From: Phreatobacter aquaticus
GTDB lineage: Bacteria; Pseudomonadota; Alphaproteobacteria; Rhizobiales; Phreatobacteraceae
Direction of reading: 5' to 3'
Length of the DNA stretch: 64,000 nucleotides
NCBI RefSeq assembly: GCF_005160265.1
Contig: NZ_CP039865.1
Location: 4,240,828-4,304,827, forward strand
Shown here: in pieces, positions 16,837 to 25,179 of the stretch
Position numbering within the stretch: position 1 is the stretch's first letter
Layout: the number at the start of each line of letters is the position of its first letter
Notes under the pieces: generated by a model
Databases searched by the model: none
Seen by the model: only the letters and a program-made list of their open reading frames with translations
What the model was told of the DNA's origin: nothing
Made by a program: the position numbers and the translations under genes

Positions 16837-18737
16837 TGAAGACCTCGATTGCAACCGTCTCCATCAGCGGAACCCTGCCGGAAAAGATCGCCGCCATTGC
16901 CGCGGCCGGCTTCGACGGACTGGAATTGTTCGAACAGGACTTCCTGACCTTTGATGGCGATGCAGCCACCGTGCGCCGCATGATCGCCGATCACGGTCTG
17001 AGGCTGACGGTGTTCCAGCCGTTCCGCGATTTCGAGACGCTCCCCGAGCCCCAGCGCCAGGCCGCCTTCGACCGGGCGGAGCGCAAGTTCGACCTGATGC
17101 AGGAACTCGACACCGATCTGATGCTGGTCTGTTCGAGCATCTCGCCCCTGGCCCTTGGCGGCATTGACCGGGCCGCAGCGGATTTCCATGAACTCGGCGA
17201 GCGCGCCGCCAGGCGGGGCCTGAAGGTCGGCTATGAGGCGCTCTGCTGGGGGCGCCACGTCAGCGACCATCGCGACGCCTGGGAGATCGTGCGGCGCGCC
17301 GATCACCCCTCCATCGGACTGGTGCTGGACAGTTTCCACACGCTCGCCAAGGGCATCGATCCCCAGACGATCCGGGCGATCCCGAAGGACAAGATCTTCA
17401 TTATCCAGCTGGCCGATGCGCCGCTGATCCATATGGATCTGCTGCACTGGAGCCGCCATCTGCGCAACATGCCCGGCGAAGGCGACCTGCAGGTCGGCGC
17501 CTTCGTGCAGGCGGTCTGCGCCACGGGCTATGACGGCTATTTCTCGCTGGAGATCTTCAACGACCAGTTCCGTGGCGGCTCGGCCCAGGTGGTGGCCCAT
17601 GATGGCAAGCGCTCCCTGGTCCAGCTGATGGATCAGGTCCGGCGCGATCTGCCCGGTGTCGCGGTTCCAGCCGCCCCCATGCCCGACCGCGCCCTGGTCC
17701 ATGGCGTGGAATTTGTCGAGTTCGCGGCCGACGAGACGCGCGCCGCGGCGCTGGGCGAAGCGCTGCATGCGCTCGGCTTCCGCAAGTCCGGTCGCCATCG
17801 CTCGAAATCGGTCGATCTCTACCGCCAGGGCCAGATCAACATCGTGGTCAATACCGAGCGCCAGGGCATGGCGCATTCCTCCTTCGTCGCGCGCGGCGCC
17901 TCGGCCTATGCGATCGGTCTGCAGGTCGATGACGCCAAGGCGACGTTGGAGCGCGCGGTCGCGCTGGGCGCGACGCCGTTCGACCAGGAGCCCAATCCTG
18001 GCGACATCCGCATGCCCGCCATTCGCGGCATTGGCGGCAGCGTGATCTATTTCGTCGACCGCTCAGCCGATCTGGTGCAGCTCTGGGAGCATGAATTCGT
18101 CAATGTCGAGGATAGCGACAGGCGTGCGGATGGCGGTCTGGAGCGGATCGACCACGTCGCCCAGACCATGTTCATCGACGAATTGCTGACCTCGCTCCTG
18201 TTCTACACGTCGCTCTTCGCGGTGAAGAAACTGCCCATGGTCGACGTGGTCGATCCCGGCGGCCTGGTGCGCAGCCAGGTGATCGAGAACGAGCGCGGCG
18301 GTTTGCGGCTCACCCTGAACGGCGCAGAGAACCGCCGCACGCTTGCCGGGCACTTCCTGACCGAATTGTTCGGCGCGGGCATCCAGCACATTGCCCTGTC
18401 GTCGAGCGACATTTTCCGGACAGCCTCAGCGCTGGCCGCCAACGGTTTCAAGCCGCTGGCCGTCTCGCCGAACTATTACGACGATCTCGCGGCCCGCTTC
18501 GCGCTGCCGCCCGATCTGGTCCGCCGGCTGGCCGAGGCCTCCCTGCTCTATGACCGCGACGACTCCGGCGAGTTCTTCCAGCTCTACAGCCGGGCCGGCG
18601 ATGACGGCTTCTTCTTCGAGATCGTCGAGCGCCGTGGTTACAAGGGCTATGGCGCCGCCAATGCGCCCTTCCGCATCGCCGCCCAGAAGCGCAGTCTGCC
18701 GCCGGTCACCCTGCCCCGGGCGCTGACGCAGCCCTAA
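16836..18737 (+). CDS. quiC: 3-Dehydroshikimate dehydratase, two-domain QuiC type
   Basis: 633 residues, as in Pseudomonas QuiC1. The N-terminal sugar-isomerase-like TIM barrel (1 to about 285) carries E134 (GYEALCWG), D165 (LVLDSFHT), Q191 (IIQLADAP) and E239 (FSLEIF), the expected metal-ligand set for converting 3-dehydroshikimate to protocatechuate. The C-terminal part (about 285-620) is a vicinal-oxygen-chelate region like 4-hydroxyphenylpyruvate dioxygenase, with an H440, H518, E595 metal triad still present. A preceding GTG is also possible as start. The protein links the quinate pathway to aromatic ring cleavage; pca genes are not in the window. Confidence 0.93.
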   Translation: MKTSIATVSISGTLPEKIAAIAAAGFDGLELFEQDFLTFDGDAATVRRMIADHGLRLTVFQPFRDFETLPEPQRQAAFDRAERKFDLMQELDTDLMLVCSSISPLALGGIDRAAADFHELGERAARRGLKVGYEALCWGRHVSDHRDAWEIVRRADHPSIGLVLDSFHTLAKGIDPQTIRAIPKDKIFIIQLADAPLIHMDLLHWSRHLRNMPGEGDLQVGAFVQAVCATGYDGYFSLEIFNDQFRGGSAQVVAHDGKRSLVQLMDQVRRDLPGVAVPAAPMPDRALVHGVEFVEFAADETRAAALGEALHALGFRKSGRHRSKSVDLYRQGQINIVVNTERQGMAHSSFVARGASAYAIGLQVDDAKATLERAVALGATPFDQEPNPGDIRMPAIRGIGGSVIYFVDRSADLVQLWEHEFVNVEDSDRRADGGLERIDHVAQTMFIDELLTSLLFYTSLFAVKKLPMVDVVDPGGLVRSQVIENERGGLRLTLNGAENRRTLAGHFLTELFGAGIQHIALSSSDIFRTASALAANGFKPLAVSPNYYDDLAARFALPPDLVRRLAEASLLYDRDDSGEFFQLYSRAGDDGFFFEIVERRGYKGYGAANAPFRIAAQKRSLPPVTLPRALTQP

Positions 18738-19606
18738 CCGGCGAACATCGGCTCCGGCAGCCCACGCACGCCCGGCTCGATGGCCAGAAGCGCGCCGGCG
18801 AGCGGTTCCGCCGCGAGTTGCTCGGCGCTGAGGAACTTGCGCGCCGTCGAGATGTAGAGCGTTGCGAGATCGTCGCCGCCGAAGCACAGGCAGGTGGGAT
18901 TGGTGACCGGCAGGCAGATCACCTGGTCGAGCGTCCCGTCTGGGCGATAGCGCGCGATACGGCTGCCGGAGAACATGGCGATCCAGACATGGCCCTCGGC
19001 ATCGATACAGGCGCCGTCCGGCCGGTCGCGCGTCGCCGAAAAGTCGACGAAGACCCGCCGCCGGGACAGCGTGCCCGAGGCGGAATCCAGATCGTAGGCC
19101 CAGGTGACGAACCGGCGCGTATCCGAGACATAGAGCGTGCGCTGATCGGGGGAGACCGCGATCGTGTTGGAGACAATGATATCCTGGGCGTGCCGCCTCA
19201 CGCTGTGGTCGGCGGCCACGCTGTAGAGCGCGCCGCGCGGTTCGCTGAGGCCGACATCCATGGTTCCGACCCAGAACCGGCCCTGCGCGTCGCAGCGGCC
19301 GTCGTTCAGCCGGTTTTGTGCACCGGTTTCGACATCGCACAGATGATCCAGCCTGCCGGTCTCGGGATCGAAGGCATGGAGCGCCAGATTCAGCGCCAGG
19401 ATGAGGCCGCCCGACTGGCGCAGCGCCAGCGAGCCGAGGAAATCGGTCTCGAACGGGAAAACGCGATAGTCCCCGGTTTCGGGATGAAAGGCCTGGAGCT
19501 TCGGCTGTTCGATGTCGAGCCACCAGACGGAGCGTGTCCGCGGACACCAGAGCGGCGTTTCACCCAGCAGATTCTGTGCGTCGACGACGCACCGCACGTC
19601 GGTCAT
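18734..19606 (-). CDS. SMP-30/gluconolactonase-family lactonase
   Basis: 290 residues forming a six-bladed propeller: LGETPLWCPRTRSVWWLDIE (metal-binding glutamate), QNRLNDGRCDAQGRFWVGTM (substrate/metal Asn-Asp), VSNTIAVSPDQRTLYVSDT and RPDGACIDAEGHVWIAM. Family members hydrolyse sugar-acid or related lactones. It ends tail-to-tail with the dehydratase gene (4-base overlap) and is the last gene of the minus-strand half of the quinate cluster. A role on a lactone form of quinate or shikimate is only a guess. Confidence 0.88.
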   Translation of the reverse strand: MTDVRCVVDAQNLLGETPLWCPRTRSVWWLDIEQPKLQAFHPETGDYRVFPFETDFLGSLALRQSGGLILALNLALHAFDPETGRLDHLCDVETGAQNRLNDGRCDAQGRFWVGTMDVGLSEPRGALYSVAADHSVRRHAQDIIVSNTIAVSPDQRTLYVSDTRRFVTWAYDLDSASGTLSRRRVFVDFSATRDRPDGACIDAEGHVWIAMFSGSRIARYRPDGTLDQVICLPVTNPTCLCFGGDDLATLYISTARKFLSAEQLAAEPLAGALLAIEPGVRGLPEPMFAG

Positions 19607-19643
19607 GCCACCGTCTCCCTCGCCGCGGCCCACCAGAGAGCTC

Positions 19644-20084
19644 TCAGGGCTTGCGCCCGAGGGCGTGGGCTGCCGCCTGCATGGCCAGGATATAGCCATA
19701 GGGACCGGCGCCGCAGATGACCGTCGTCATCGCGGCCGACAGCTTGGAATGGCGATGCATCTCGTCGCGGGCATGGATGTTCGAGATATGGACCTCGATG
19801 ATCGGCCCCTTGAACACTTTCAGGGCGTCGAACATCGCAACCGACGTGAAGGAATAGCCGGCAGGATTGATGATCAGCGCGTCGGCATTCTTGCGCGCGG
19901 CCTGGATCATGTCGACGAGCACGCCCTCGTGGTTCGACTGCTCGAACACCAGGCTGGCGCCCAGGCGGGTGGCACAGGCCCGGCAATCCGCCTCGACATC
20001 GGCAAGCGTCGTCGTGCCATAGATGTGGGGCTCGCGCTCGCCGAGCAGGTTGAGGTTCGGCCCGTTGAGAATGGTCAGTCGCAT
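19644..20084 (-). CDS. aroQ: Type II 3-dehydroquinate dehydratase
   Basis: 146 residues, full length for the dodecameric type II enzyme. It starts MRLTILNGPNLNLLGEREP, with the catalytic tyrosine in HIYG and the flexible-loop arginine just before it. QSNHEGVLVD, NPAGYSFTSVA and EVHISNIHARDEM carry the active-site Asn, Ser/Thr and His positions. It converts 3-dehydroquinate to 3-dehydroshikimate. Placement between a TRAP transporter and the lactonase, facing QuiC, indicates a catabolic paralogue rather than the biosynthetic copy. Confidence 0.94.
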   Translation of the reverse strand: MRLTILNGPNLNLLGEREPHIYGTTTLADVEADCRACATRLGASLVFEQSNHEGVLVDMIQAARKNADALIINPAGYSFTSVAMFDALKVFKGPIIEVHISNIHARDEMHRHSKLSAAMTTVICGAGPYGYILAMQAAAHALGRKP

Positions 20085-20144
20085 GCCCTGCTCCCGTGAA
20101 ATGGCGCGGTGATCGTGTCGGCGGTCAGCCGACTGCGGAAAGGG

Positions 20145-21425
20145 TCAGACCCCGAACCAGCGGGCCGGCACCATGACCAGCGCGGGAAACAGCACCATCA
20201 GGGCGAGCACGATCAGCTCGGCCACCATGAAGGGCCAGGAGGCGCGAATGAGGGCCCCCATGGGAATGCGCGCAACGCCCGCCACCACGTTCAGCACCAC
20301 GCCGACCGGCGGCGTGATGAGGCCGATGGAATTGTTGATGATGAACAGGACGCCGAAATAGACGGGATCGATGCCGGCCGCCTTGACGATCGGCATCAGG
20401 ATGGGGGTGAGGATCAGAATGGTCGGCGTCATGTCGAGCGCGGTCCCGACGATCACGACCAGCACCATGATCGCCGCCATGAGCAGGATCTTGTTGCCCA
20501 TGAAGGGCTGCAGGAAGTCGACAACCTGGTTGGCGATCTCCGACACGGTGATGAGCCAGGACGAGACCAGAGCCGCCGCCACCAGGAACATGACCACACT
20601 GGTGGTCAGCGCCGCGCTGACCAGAACCCCATAGAGCTCGGACAGTTTCAGCTCGCGGTAGATGCAGGTGGCAACAAACAGCGAATAGACGGCGGCGACC
20701 ACCGCGGCCTCGGTCGGCGTGAACACGCCGAATTTCAAGCCGAAGATGATGATCAGCGGAAGAACGAGCGCCCACGCGCCGTCGACAACTGCCCTCCAGG
20801 CTGCGGCCCAGCTCTGCTTCGGCGGCGGCACGATGTCCTCGCCGCGCGCCACCCACCACCAGGCAATGGCGAGCGCCATGCCGATCATCAGTCCCGGCAC
20901 GATGCCAGCGAGGAACAGTTTGGTGATCGAGACGCCGCCGACCACGCCGAAGATGACGAAGCCGATGCTCGGCGGGATCACCGGCCCGATGACGCCGGCC
21001 GCCGCGATCAGGCCGCCGGAGCGCGCCTTGTCGTGGCCGGCCTTCGTCATCATCGGGATCAGCAGGGCCGACAATGCCGCGGCATCCGCCACCGCCGAGC
21101 CCGACAGCGCCGAGAGGATGCAGGCGGCCAGGATCGCGACATAGCCGAGCCCGCCTCGGACATGGCCGATGAAGACGAGTGCCACATTGACGATGCGCCG
21201 TGACAGGCCGCCGGTGTTCATCACCTCGCCGGCGAGGATGAAGAACGGCACCGCCATCAAAGGAAAGCTGTCGGCGCCATTCAGGATGTTCTGCGCAATG
21301 ATCTGCGAATCCGAGATGCCCATCTGGTGCATCAGGGCAACGCCGCAGATGATCAGCGCGAAGGCGACGGGCATGCCGATCGCCATGGCACCGATGAGCG
21401 AGAAGGTGAAGACCGCGATCGTCAT
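20145..21425 (-). CDS. dctM: TRAP transporter large permease (DctM)
   Basis: 426 residues and about twelve hydrophobic segments. Typical family stretches include MTIAVFTFSLIGAMAIGMPVAF, LMAVPFFILAGEVMNTGGLS, PPSIGFVIFGVVGGVSI and LITPPVGVVLNVV. It is the sodium-coupled transport subunit in the inner membrane. With DctQ (gap 40 bases) and DctP it forms a complete TRAP system, here presumably for quinate, shikimate or a related hydroxy acid. Confidence 0.94.
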   Translation of the reverse strand: MTIAVFTFSLIGAMAIGMPVAFALIICGVALMHQMGISDSQIIAQNILNGADSFPLMAVPFFILAGEVMNTGGLSRRIVNVALVFIGHVRGGLGYVAILAACILSALSGSAVADAAALSALLIPMMTKAGHDKARSGGLIAAAGVIGPVIPPSIGFVIFGVVGGVSITKLFLAGIVPGLMIGMALAIAWWWVARGEDIVPPPKQSWAAAWRAVVDGAWALVLPLIIIFGLKFGVFTPTEAAVVAAVYSLFVATCIYRELKLSELYGVLVSAALTTSVVMFLVAAALVSSWLITVSEIANQVVDFLQPFMGNKILLMAAIMVLVVIVGTALDMTPTILILTPILMPIVKAAGIDPVYFGVLFIINNSIGLITPPVGVVLNVVAGVARIPMGALIRASWPFMVAELIVLALMVLFPALVMVPARWFGV

Positions 21426-21465
21426 GCGAGCCTGCCGGAGGCGCTGTAGAGGATGCTCGCCATGA

Positions 21466-22002
21466 TCACTTCCGCACCGAGGTGACGTCGCCGAGCAATT
21501 CCTCGGATTCCGCCACCGCCACCATCTCGTCCTCGCTGGCCCGGCCGGTGATTACGCGCCAGAGATCATAGAGGAGCACGACGCCTGCCGAGAGGCCGAA
21601 GACGACGCCGGCGAGATAGAACAGACCGACCGAGAGATTCGTCGCTGGCGCCCGGTCGCCCGCGGTGATCAGCATCTGCTTCCAGCTGCCGAGAAACAGC
21701 AGGCTGTCGGCATAGAGCATGAGCCCATAGCTCGTCACGAAGCACGCGCGCTTGCCCCAGGCCGGCAACGCCCTGACCAGCGTGTCGACGCCGAGATGGG
21801 CGTGCTGGCGCAGCGCCACCACGGCGCCGAGGAAGATCATCCAGACAAACAGCCAGCGCGACAGTTCCTCCGAGATGGTGATCCCGGAATTGAACCCATA
21901 GCGCAGCACGACATTGCCGAAGACGAGCACCACCATCACGACGAGGAAGAGCGCGATCAGGGCCTTGAGGCCCTCGCAATAGAGATCGATGATCCGTCCC
22001 AT
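21466..22002 (-). CDS. dctQ: TRAP transporter small permease (DctQ)
   Basis: 178 residues with four hydrophobic segments (ALIALFLVVMVVLVFGNVVLR; SRWLFVWMIFLGAVVAL; LLFLGSWKQM; AGVVFGLSAGVVLLYDLWR) and the conserved SEELSRWLFVWMIFLG motif. It is the accessory membrane subunit of the TRAP system, encoded between DctP and DctM. Confidence 0.92.
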   Translation of the reverse strand: MGRIIDLYCEGLKALIALFLVVMVVLVFGNVVLRYGFNSGITISEELSRWLFVWMIFLGAVVALRQHAHLGVDTLVRALPAWGKRACFVTSYGLMLYADSLLFLGSWKQMLITAGDRAPATNLSVGLFYLAGVVFGLSAGVVLLYDLWRVITGRASEDEMVAVAESEELLGDVTSVRK

Positions 22003-22086
22003 CGGTCGGTCCTGCCTTCGGGGGGCGCGCGGCGGTAACAGTCCGCCGGCCGGCGCCCGGAAACCGGGCGACCGGCCAGGTCGGAT

Positions 22087-23112
22087 TCAGAGCTTCTGGA
22101 CGCGCTCGAGCTCGGCGTTGAACAGGCGCACCTTGGCCTGATCGAGGTCAGCGGAGAACTTGGCCGCCACCGGCCGGGTGGCCGTGCGGATGCGGGCCAT
22201 TTCGGCAGGTGCGATCTCGTTGAACTGCATCCCCTTGGCCTTCAGCTCGCCCAGGGACTCGGTATCGGCCTTCAGCGTCACCTCGCGCTGATAGTCGCGG
22301 CTCTCGTTGACCGAGTCCTGGATCAGCTTGCGCTCGTCCGCCGACAGCTGGTCCCAGAATTTCTTGCCGATGGTGATGATATTCTGGGTGTAGGTGTGAT
22401 TGGTCGCCGACAGGAACTTCTGCACCTCGAAGAACTTGTTCGACAGGATCACCGAATAGGGGTTCTCCTGCCCGTCGATCGTCTTGGTCTCGAGCGCGGT
22501 ATAGACCTCACCGAAATTCATCGGAACGGGATTGGCGCCGAGTGCCCGGAACGTGTCGAGATAGACCGGATTGGGAATGACGCGCAGCTTCAGGCCAGCA
22601 AACTCTTCCAGCTTGGTGATGGCCGTGCGGCTGTTGGTGACATTGCGGAAGCCAAGTCCCCAATAGCCAAGGCCGATCAGGTCCTTCTCCGGCAGGGTCT
22701 CCAGCATGGCCTTGCCGAACGGGCCCGTGATCAGGGCTTCGGCTTGGGCCGAGGATCCGACAATGAACGGGAAATCGAGCAGGCCGAAATCCTTGACGAC
22801 CGTCGCCAGCGACGTGGTGGAGGCCGAGAACATTTCCTGCGTGCCACCGCGCAGCGCCGATTGCTGCTGCATCTCGTTGCCGAGCTGGGAGGCTGGGAAT
22901 TCGCGGATCCGGAGCTTGCCGCCGCTCTTGGCCAGCAGCACCTCGGCGACCTTGCGCACGCCAAGGCTGGTCGGATGGCCCGGATTGTTCAGGTGGCCCC
23001 AGCGGATGGTCCGTTCCTGAATGCCCTGGGCTGGGGCGCGAACGGTTGCGGCAACGGTCAGGGTCGAGACTGCGCCGGCCAGAACGGCGCGGCGGCTGAG
23101 GCGGCTCTTCAT
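22087..23112 (-). CDS. dctP: TRAP transporter periplasmic solute-binding protein (DctP)
   Basis: 341 residues with a Tat-type leader (LSRRAVLAGAVST). The mature DctP fold includes RWGHLNNPGHPTSLGVRKVA and the substrate-anchor region FAGLKLRVIPNPVYLDTFRALGANPVPMNFGEVYTAL, with the conserved arginine in KLRVI that pairs with ligand carboxylates. It is the first gene of the minus-strand TRAP/aroQ/lactonase operon and has an operator-like palindrome about 100 bases upstream. Confidence 0.93.
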   Translation of the reverse strand: MKSRLSRRAVLAGAVSTLTVAATVRAPAQGIQERTIRWGHLNNPGHPTSLGVRKVAEVLLAKSGGKLRIREFPASQLGNEMQQQSALRGGTQEMFSASTTSLATVVKDFGLLDFPFIVGSSAQAEALITGPFGKAMLETLPEKDLIGLGYWGLGFRNVTNSRTAITKLEEFAGLKLRVIPNPVYLDTFRALGANPVPMNFGEVYTALETKTIDGQENPYSVILSNKFFEVQKFLSATNHTYTQNIITIGKKFWDQLSADERKLIQDSVNESRDYQREVTLKADTESLGELKAKGMQFNEIAPAEMARIRTATRPVAAKFSADLDQAKVRLFNAELERVQKL

Positions 23113-23211
23113 GTGTTTGCTCCCCGGATTATGTCGTTATTGGCCTTGAGTATCCACTCGGAGCCTTCGCGTTTCAATAGGCAATTGCGACTTCAGCATA
23201 CGAATTCAAAA

Positions 23212-23222
23212 ATATCGGATAT
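23212..23222. promoter_or_regulatory. Candidate GntR operator upstream of dctP
   Basis: ATATCGGATAT, about 100 bases upstream of the DctP start, is the reverse complement of the ATATCCGATA core found before the quinate dehydrogenase gene. It probably binds one or both of the tandem GntR regulators. Confidence 0.45.
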
Positions 23223-23390
23223 TACGGCCATCCCTCAAACCGGATTCAGGGGTGCCAACGGCAATCCGAGGGGTGCGGATTGCCTGTTCCGCACCGAGAC
23301 AGGCAGGCGCGGCAAACATCCTTCAACTTATTGACAAAACTAATCAATTCGAACCGCTCGCGAACTGGAACAGGCCCAACCCCTGAAAGC

Positions 23391-23447
23391 GGGCGCAGGT
23401 CGGACTGGCCGAAACCAGGCTCTGAGTTCCTGCAAATTGGGGAACAG
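23391..23447. repeat. Diverged direct repeat, left copy
   Basis: This segment shares GCGCAGGTCGG exactly, plus TGGCC, GTTCC, TTGGGG and other blocks in the same order and orientation, with 28757-28812. By eye about four of five bases agree over roughly 58 positions. The two copies bracket the amidase/ABC transporter/deacetylase module. Confidence 0.5.
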
Positions 23448-23719
23448 CCAGATGCGCAGGTGGCTTGAAGGGGGATGGGGCCCTGTCAGACAAAGGCCCT
23501 CAGACAAACCCCAATCGTCTCGGAAAGCGCCCTGTCGGACCCGCGACGGGACAGGTCCAGAATCACCGTAGGACCTGATTGCCAAAACGGATTGCGGGTG
23601 TGACATTCGTCGATAGCTGGAGGCGGTAACCGCGAGAAGCGGTCCATCGCTGACGCCCTCGGCCGCTTGAGTTTGTCTCTCGCCACCAAGGTTCGGCCTG
23701 AGCTCTGGAACCTGGTTTT

Positions 23720-24967
23720 TTGCGCCCATTGCCCGCCTATCAATCCCACCCCGTCCCCGCCGATCCCTGTGGCGCGTTCGTCGCGTTCAATGAGCACATC
23801 CAGCCAGCCGCTAATGGCCCGCTCGCTGGAACGCGGTTCGCGCTGAAGGATCTGGCCGACACCATCGGCCGCCCGCCCAGTTGCGGGCTCACACGGCTGC
23901 CCTCTCCGCCCCCGGTATCGAATGCGCCGGTGGTCACGCGGCTTCTCGACGCAGGCGCAAGCCTGACCGGCTTCGCGACCATGACACCGCTCGCCTATGA
24001 GCCCTCGGGCGGCAATCCCGTGCAGGGGCGCCCACGCAACCCGTGGAGCGGCAGCCACATCTGCGGCGGCTCGTCGTCGGGCTCAGCGGTCGCTGTTGCC
24101 GGCCGGATGGTCGATTTCGCTATTGGCTCGGACACGGGCGGATCGCTGCGGATCCCCGCGCAATGCTGCGGCGTCGCAGCCTGGAAGCCCACCCATGGGC
24201 TCGTGCCTGTGGGTGGGACCATGGCGCTTGCGCCCTCGCTCGATACGCTCGGGTTTCTTGCCAACGATTGCGCTCTGCTCCTGGGTATCGCCCAGGTGTT
24301 CGACGCGGGTCCGCTTGCGCAGATTTCATCCGTCTGTGTGGCCCAGGACGTGGCCGCTTCGTGCGCGCCGGACATTGCGGCTGCGCTGGAGCGGGCGGTA
24401 TCGGCCCTTCGTTCGATCGGGCTGGATGTCCGCGAGGCAGCCCTTGCGCCGTTGATCAGCGCCTGCGATCGCCCCGTCATGACGGTGATGCAGGCGGAAG
24501 CGGCCAGGGTCAATCTGCCGCTGATCGAGGCAGGCAGCCTTGATCCGGTTCTCGCCACGCGGCTGCGGAAGGGTCTTTCGATTGATGACGAGACCCTGCA
24601 AGCGGCAACGACTGACCTGCAAACCCTCGCCGATGACCAGTGGCCGGCATTGCTCGGCGATGCCGACGCCGTTCTGCTGCCGGTCATGCGGATCAGCACA
24701 CCCAGGGTCGAGGTCTGCGAGCCGGCCTCGGCGTCGTTTTCCGCGCGCACCCTCTACGAACTCTCGGCGCTCACACGGTGGGTCAACGGTCTCGGCCTGC
24801 CCGCGGTCGCCATTCCCGTGGGTCTGGACGACGAGGGAATGCCCATCGCTATGCAGATTGTTGGACGCCGGGCCAGCGACCTCCCTCTGCTCAAGCTGGC
24901 CTGTTTGTTGCATCATGTATTACCACCCATGCCTTCGCCTCCAGGCCTCCCCGGAATGCCCAGATGA
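23720..24967 (+). CDS. Amidase signature family hydrolase
   Basis: 415 residues with the complete catalytic triad: K43 (FALKDLADT), S118 (CGGSSSGSA) and S142 (DTGGSLRIP), spaced as in the family. The C-terminus LPAVAIPVGLDDEGMPIAMQIV is canonical. It hydrolyses a carboxamide or similar bond in the cytoplasm. The start is uncertain because the frame opens with TTG. It precedes an ABC transporter of the NitT/TauT type, so the substrate is probably an imported N-containing compound. Confidence 0.88.
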   Translation: MRPLPAYQSHPVPADPCGAFVAFNEHIQPAANGPLAGTRFALKDLADTIGRPPSCGLTRLPSPPPVSNAPVVTRLLDAGASLTGFATMTPLAYEPSGGNPVQGRPRNPWSGSHICGGSSSGSAVAVAGRMVDFAIGSDTGGSLRIPAQCCGVAAWKPTHGLVPVGGTMALAPSLDTLGFLANDCALLLGIAQVFDAGPLAQISSVCVAQDVAASCAPDIAAALERAVSALRSIGLDVREAALAPLISACDRPVMTVMQAEAARVNLPLIEAGSLDPVLATRLRKGLSIDDETLQAATTDLQTLADDQWPALLGDADAVLLPVMRISTPRVEVCEPASASFSARTLYELSALTRWVNGLGLPAVAIPVGLDDEGMPIAMQIVGRRASDLPLLKLACLLHHVLPPMPSPPGLPGMPR

Positions 24968-25179
24968 ACCGCTCCGTCGCCTCCACAGCCCTGTCGCGGT
25001 TGCGCGGGCCTGATCTCGTCCGTCATCCGGAGGCTTCATGCGACATTGGCGCAGTGGACACCTTGGTGACCGCCTGTTTCGCTCGCGAGAATGACCGGGA
25101 AGGGCAGGCTTCCTTTCGCGAGAAGCATGCCCCCGGGCCACGATCCTGTTTGTTGATCAACGAAGGAGAGGGACTATGA
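24964..25179 (+). CDS. Possible small bridging ORF (71 residues)
   Basis: The ORF starts at an ATG that overlaps the amidase stop (ATGA at 24964-24967) and ends at a TGA that overlaps the next gene's ATG (ATGA at 25176-25179), filling the whole gap between two genes. The product (MNRSVASTALSRLRG... to NEGEGL) matches nothing I know and has no membrane segment. The double overlap is what coupled operon genes show, but a chance open frame in high-GC DNA is quite possible. Confidence 0.25.
   Translation: MNRSVASTALSRLRGPDLVRHPEASCDIGAVDTLVTACFARENDREGQASFREKHAPGPRSCLLINEGEGL

Larger units (their letters stand above)
23113..23719. other. Long intergenic region with operator candidate and dispersed repeat
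   Basis: No gene is supported in this 600-base gap. It contains the TRAP promoter region with the ATATCGGATAT element and, at 23391-23447, one copy of a diverged repeat also found at 28760-28812. The rest shows nothing recognisable. Confidence 0.6.

Noticed and set aside
20109-21203. Plus-strand open frame of 364 codons, rich in Asp, His and Arg
   Set aside because: Antisense to dctM; composition is the typical mirror of a membrane protein gene.
24968-25175. Riboswitch before the ABC transporter operon
   Set aside because: Only short repeats (TCGCGAGAA twice) and a GTTGATCAAC palindrome; no known aptamer pattern.
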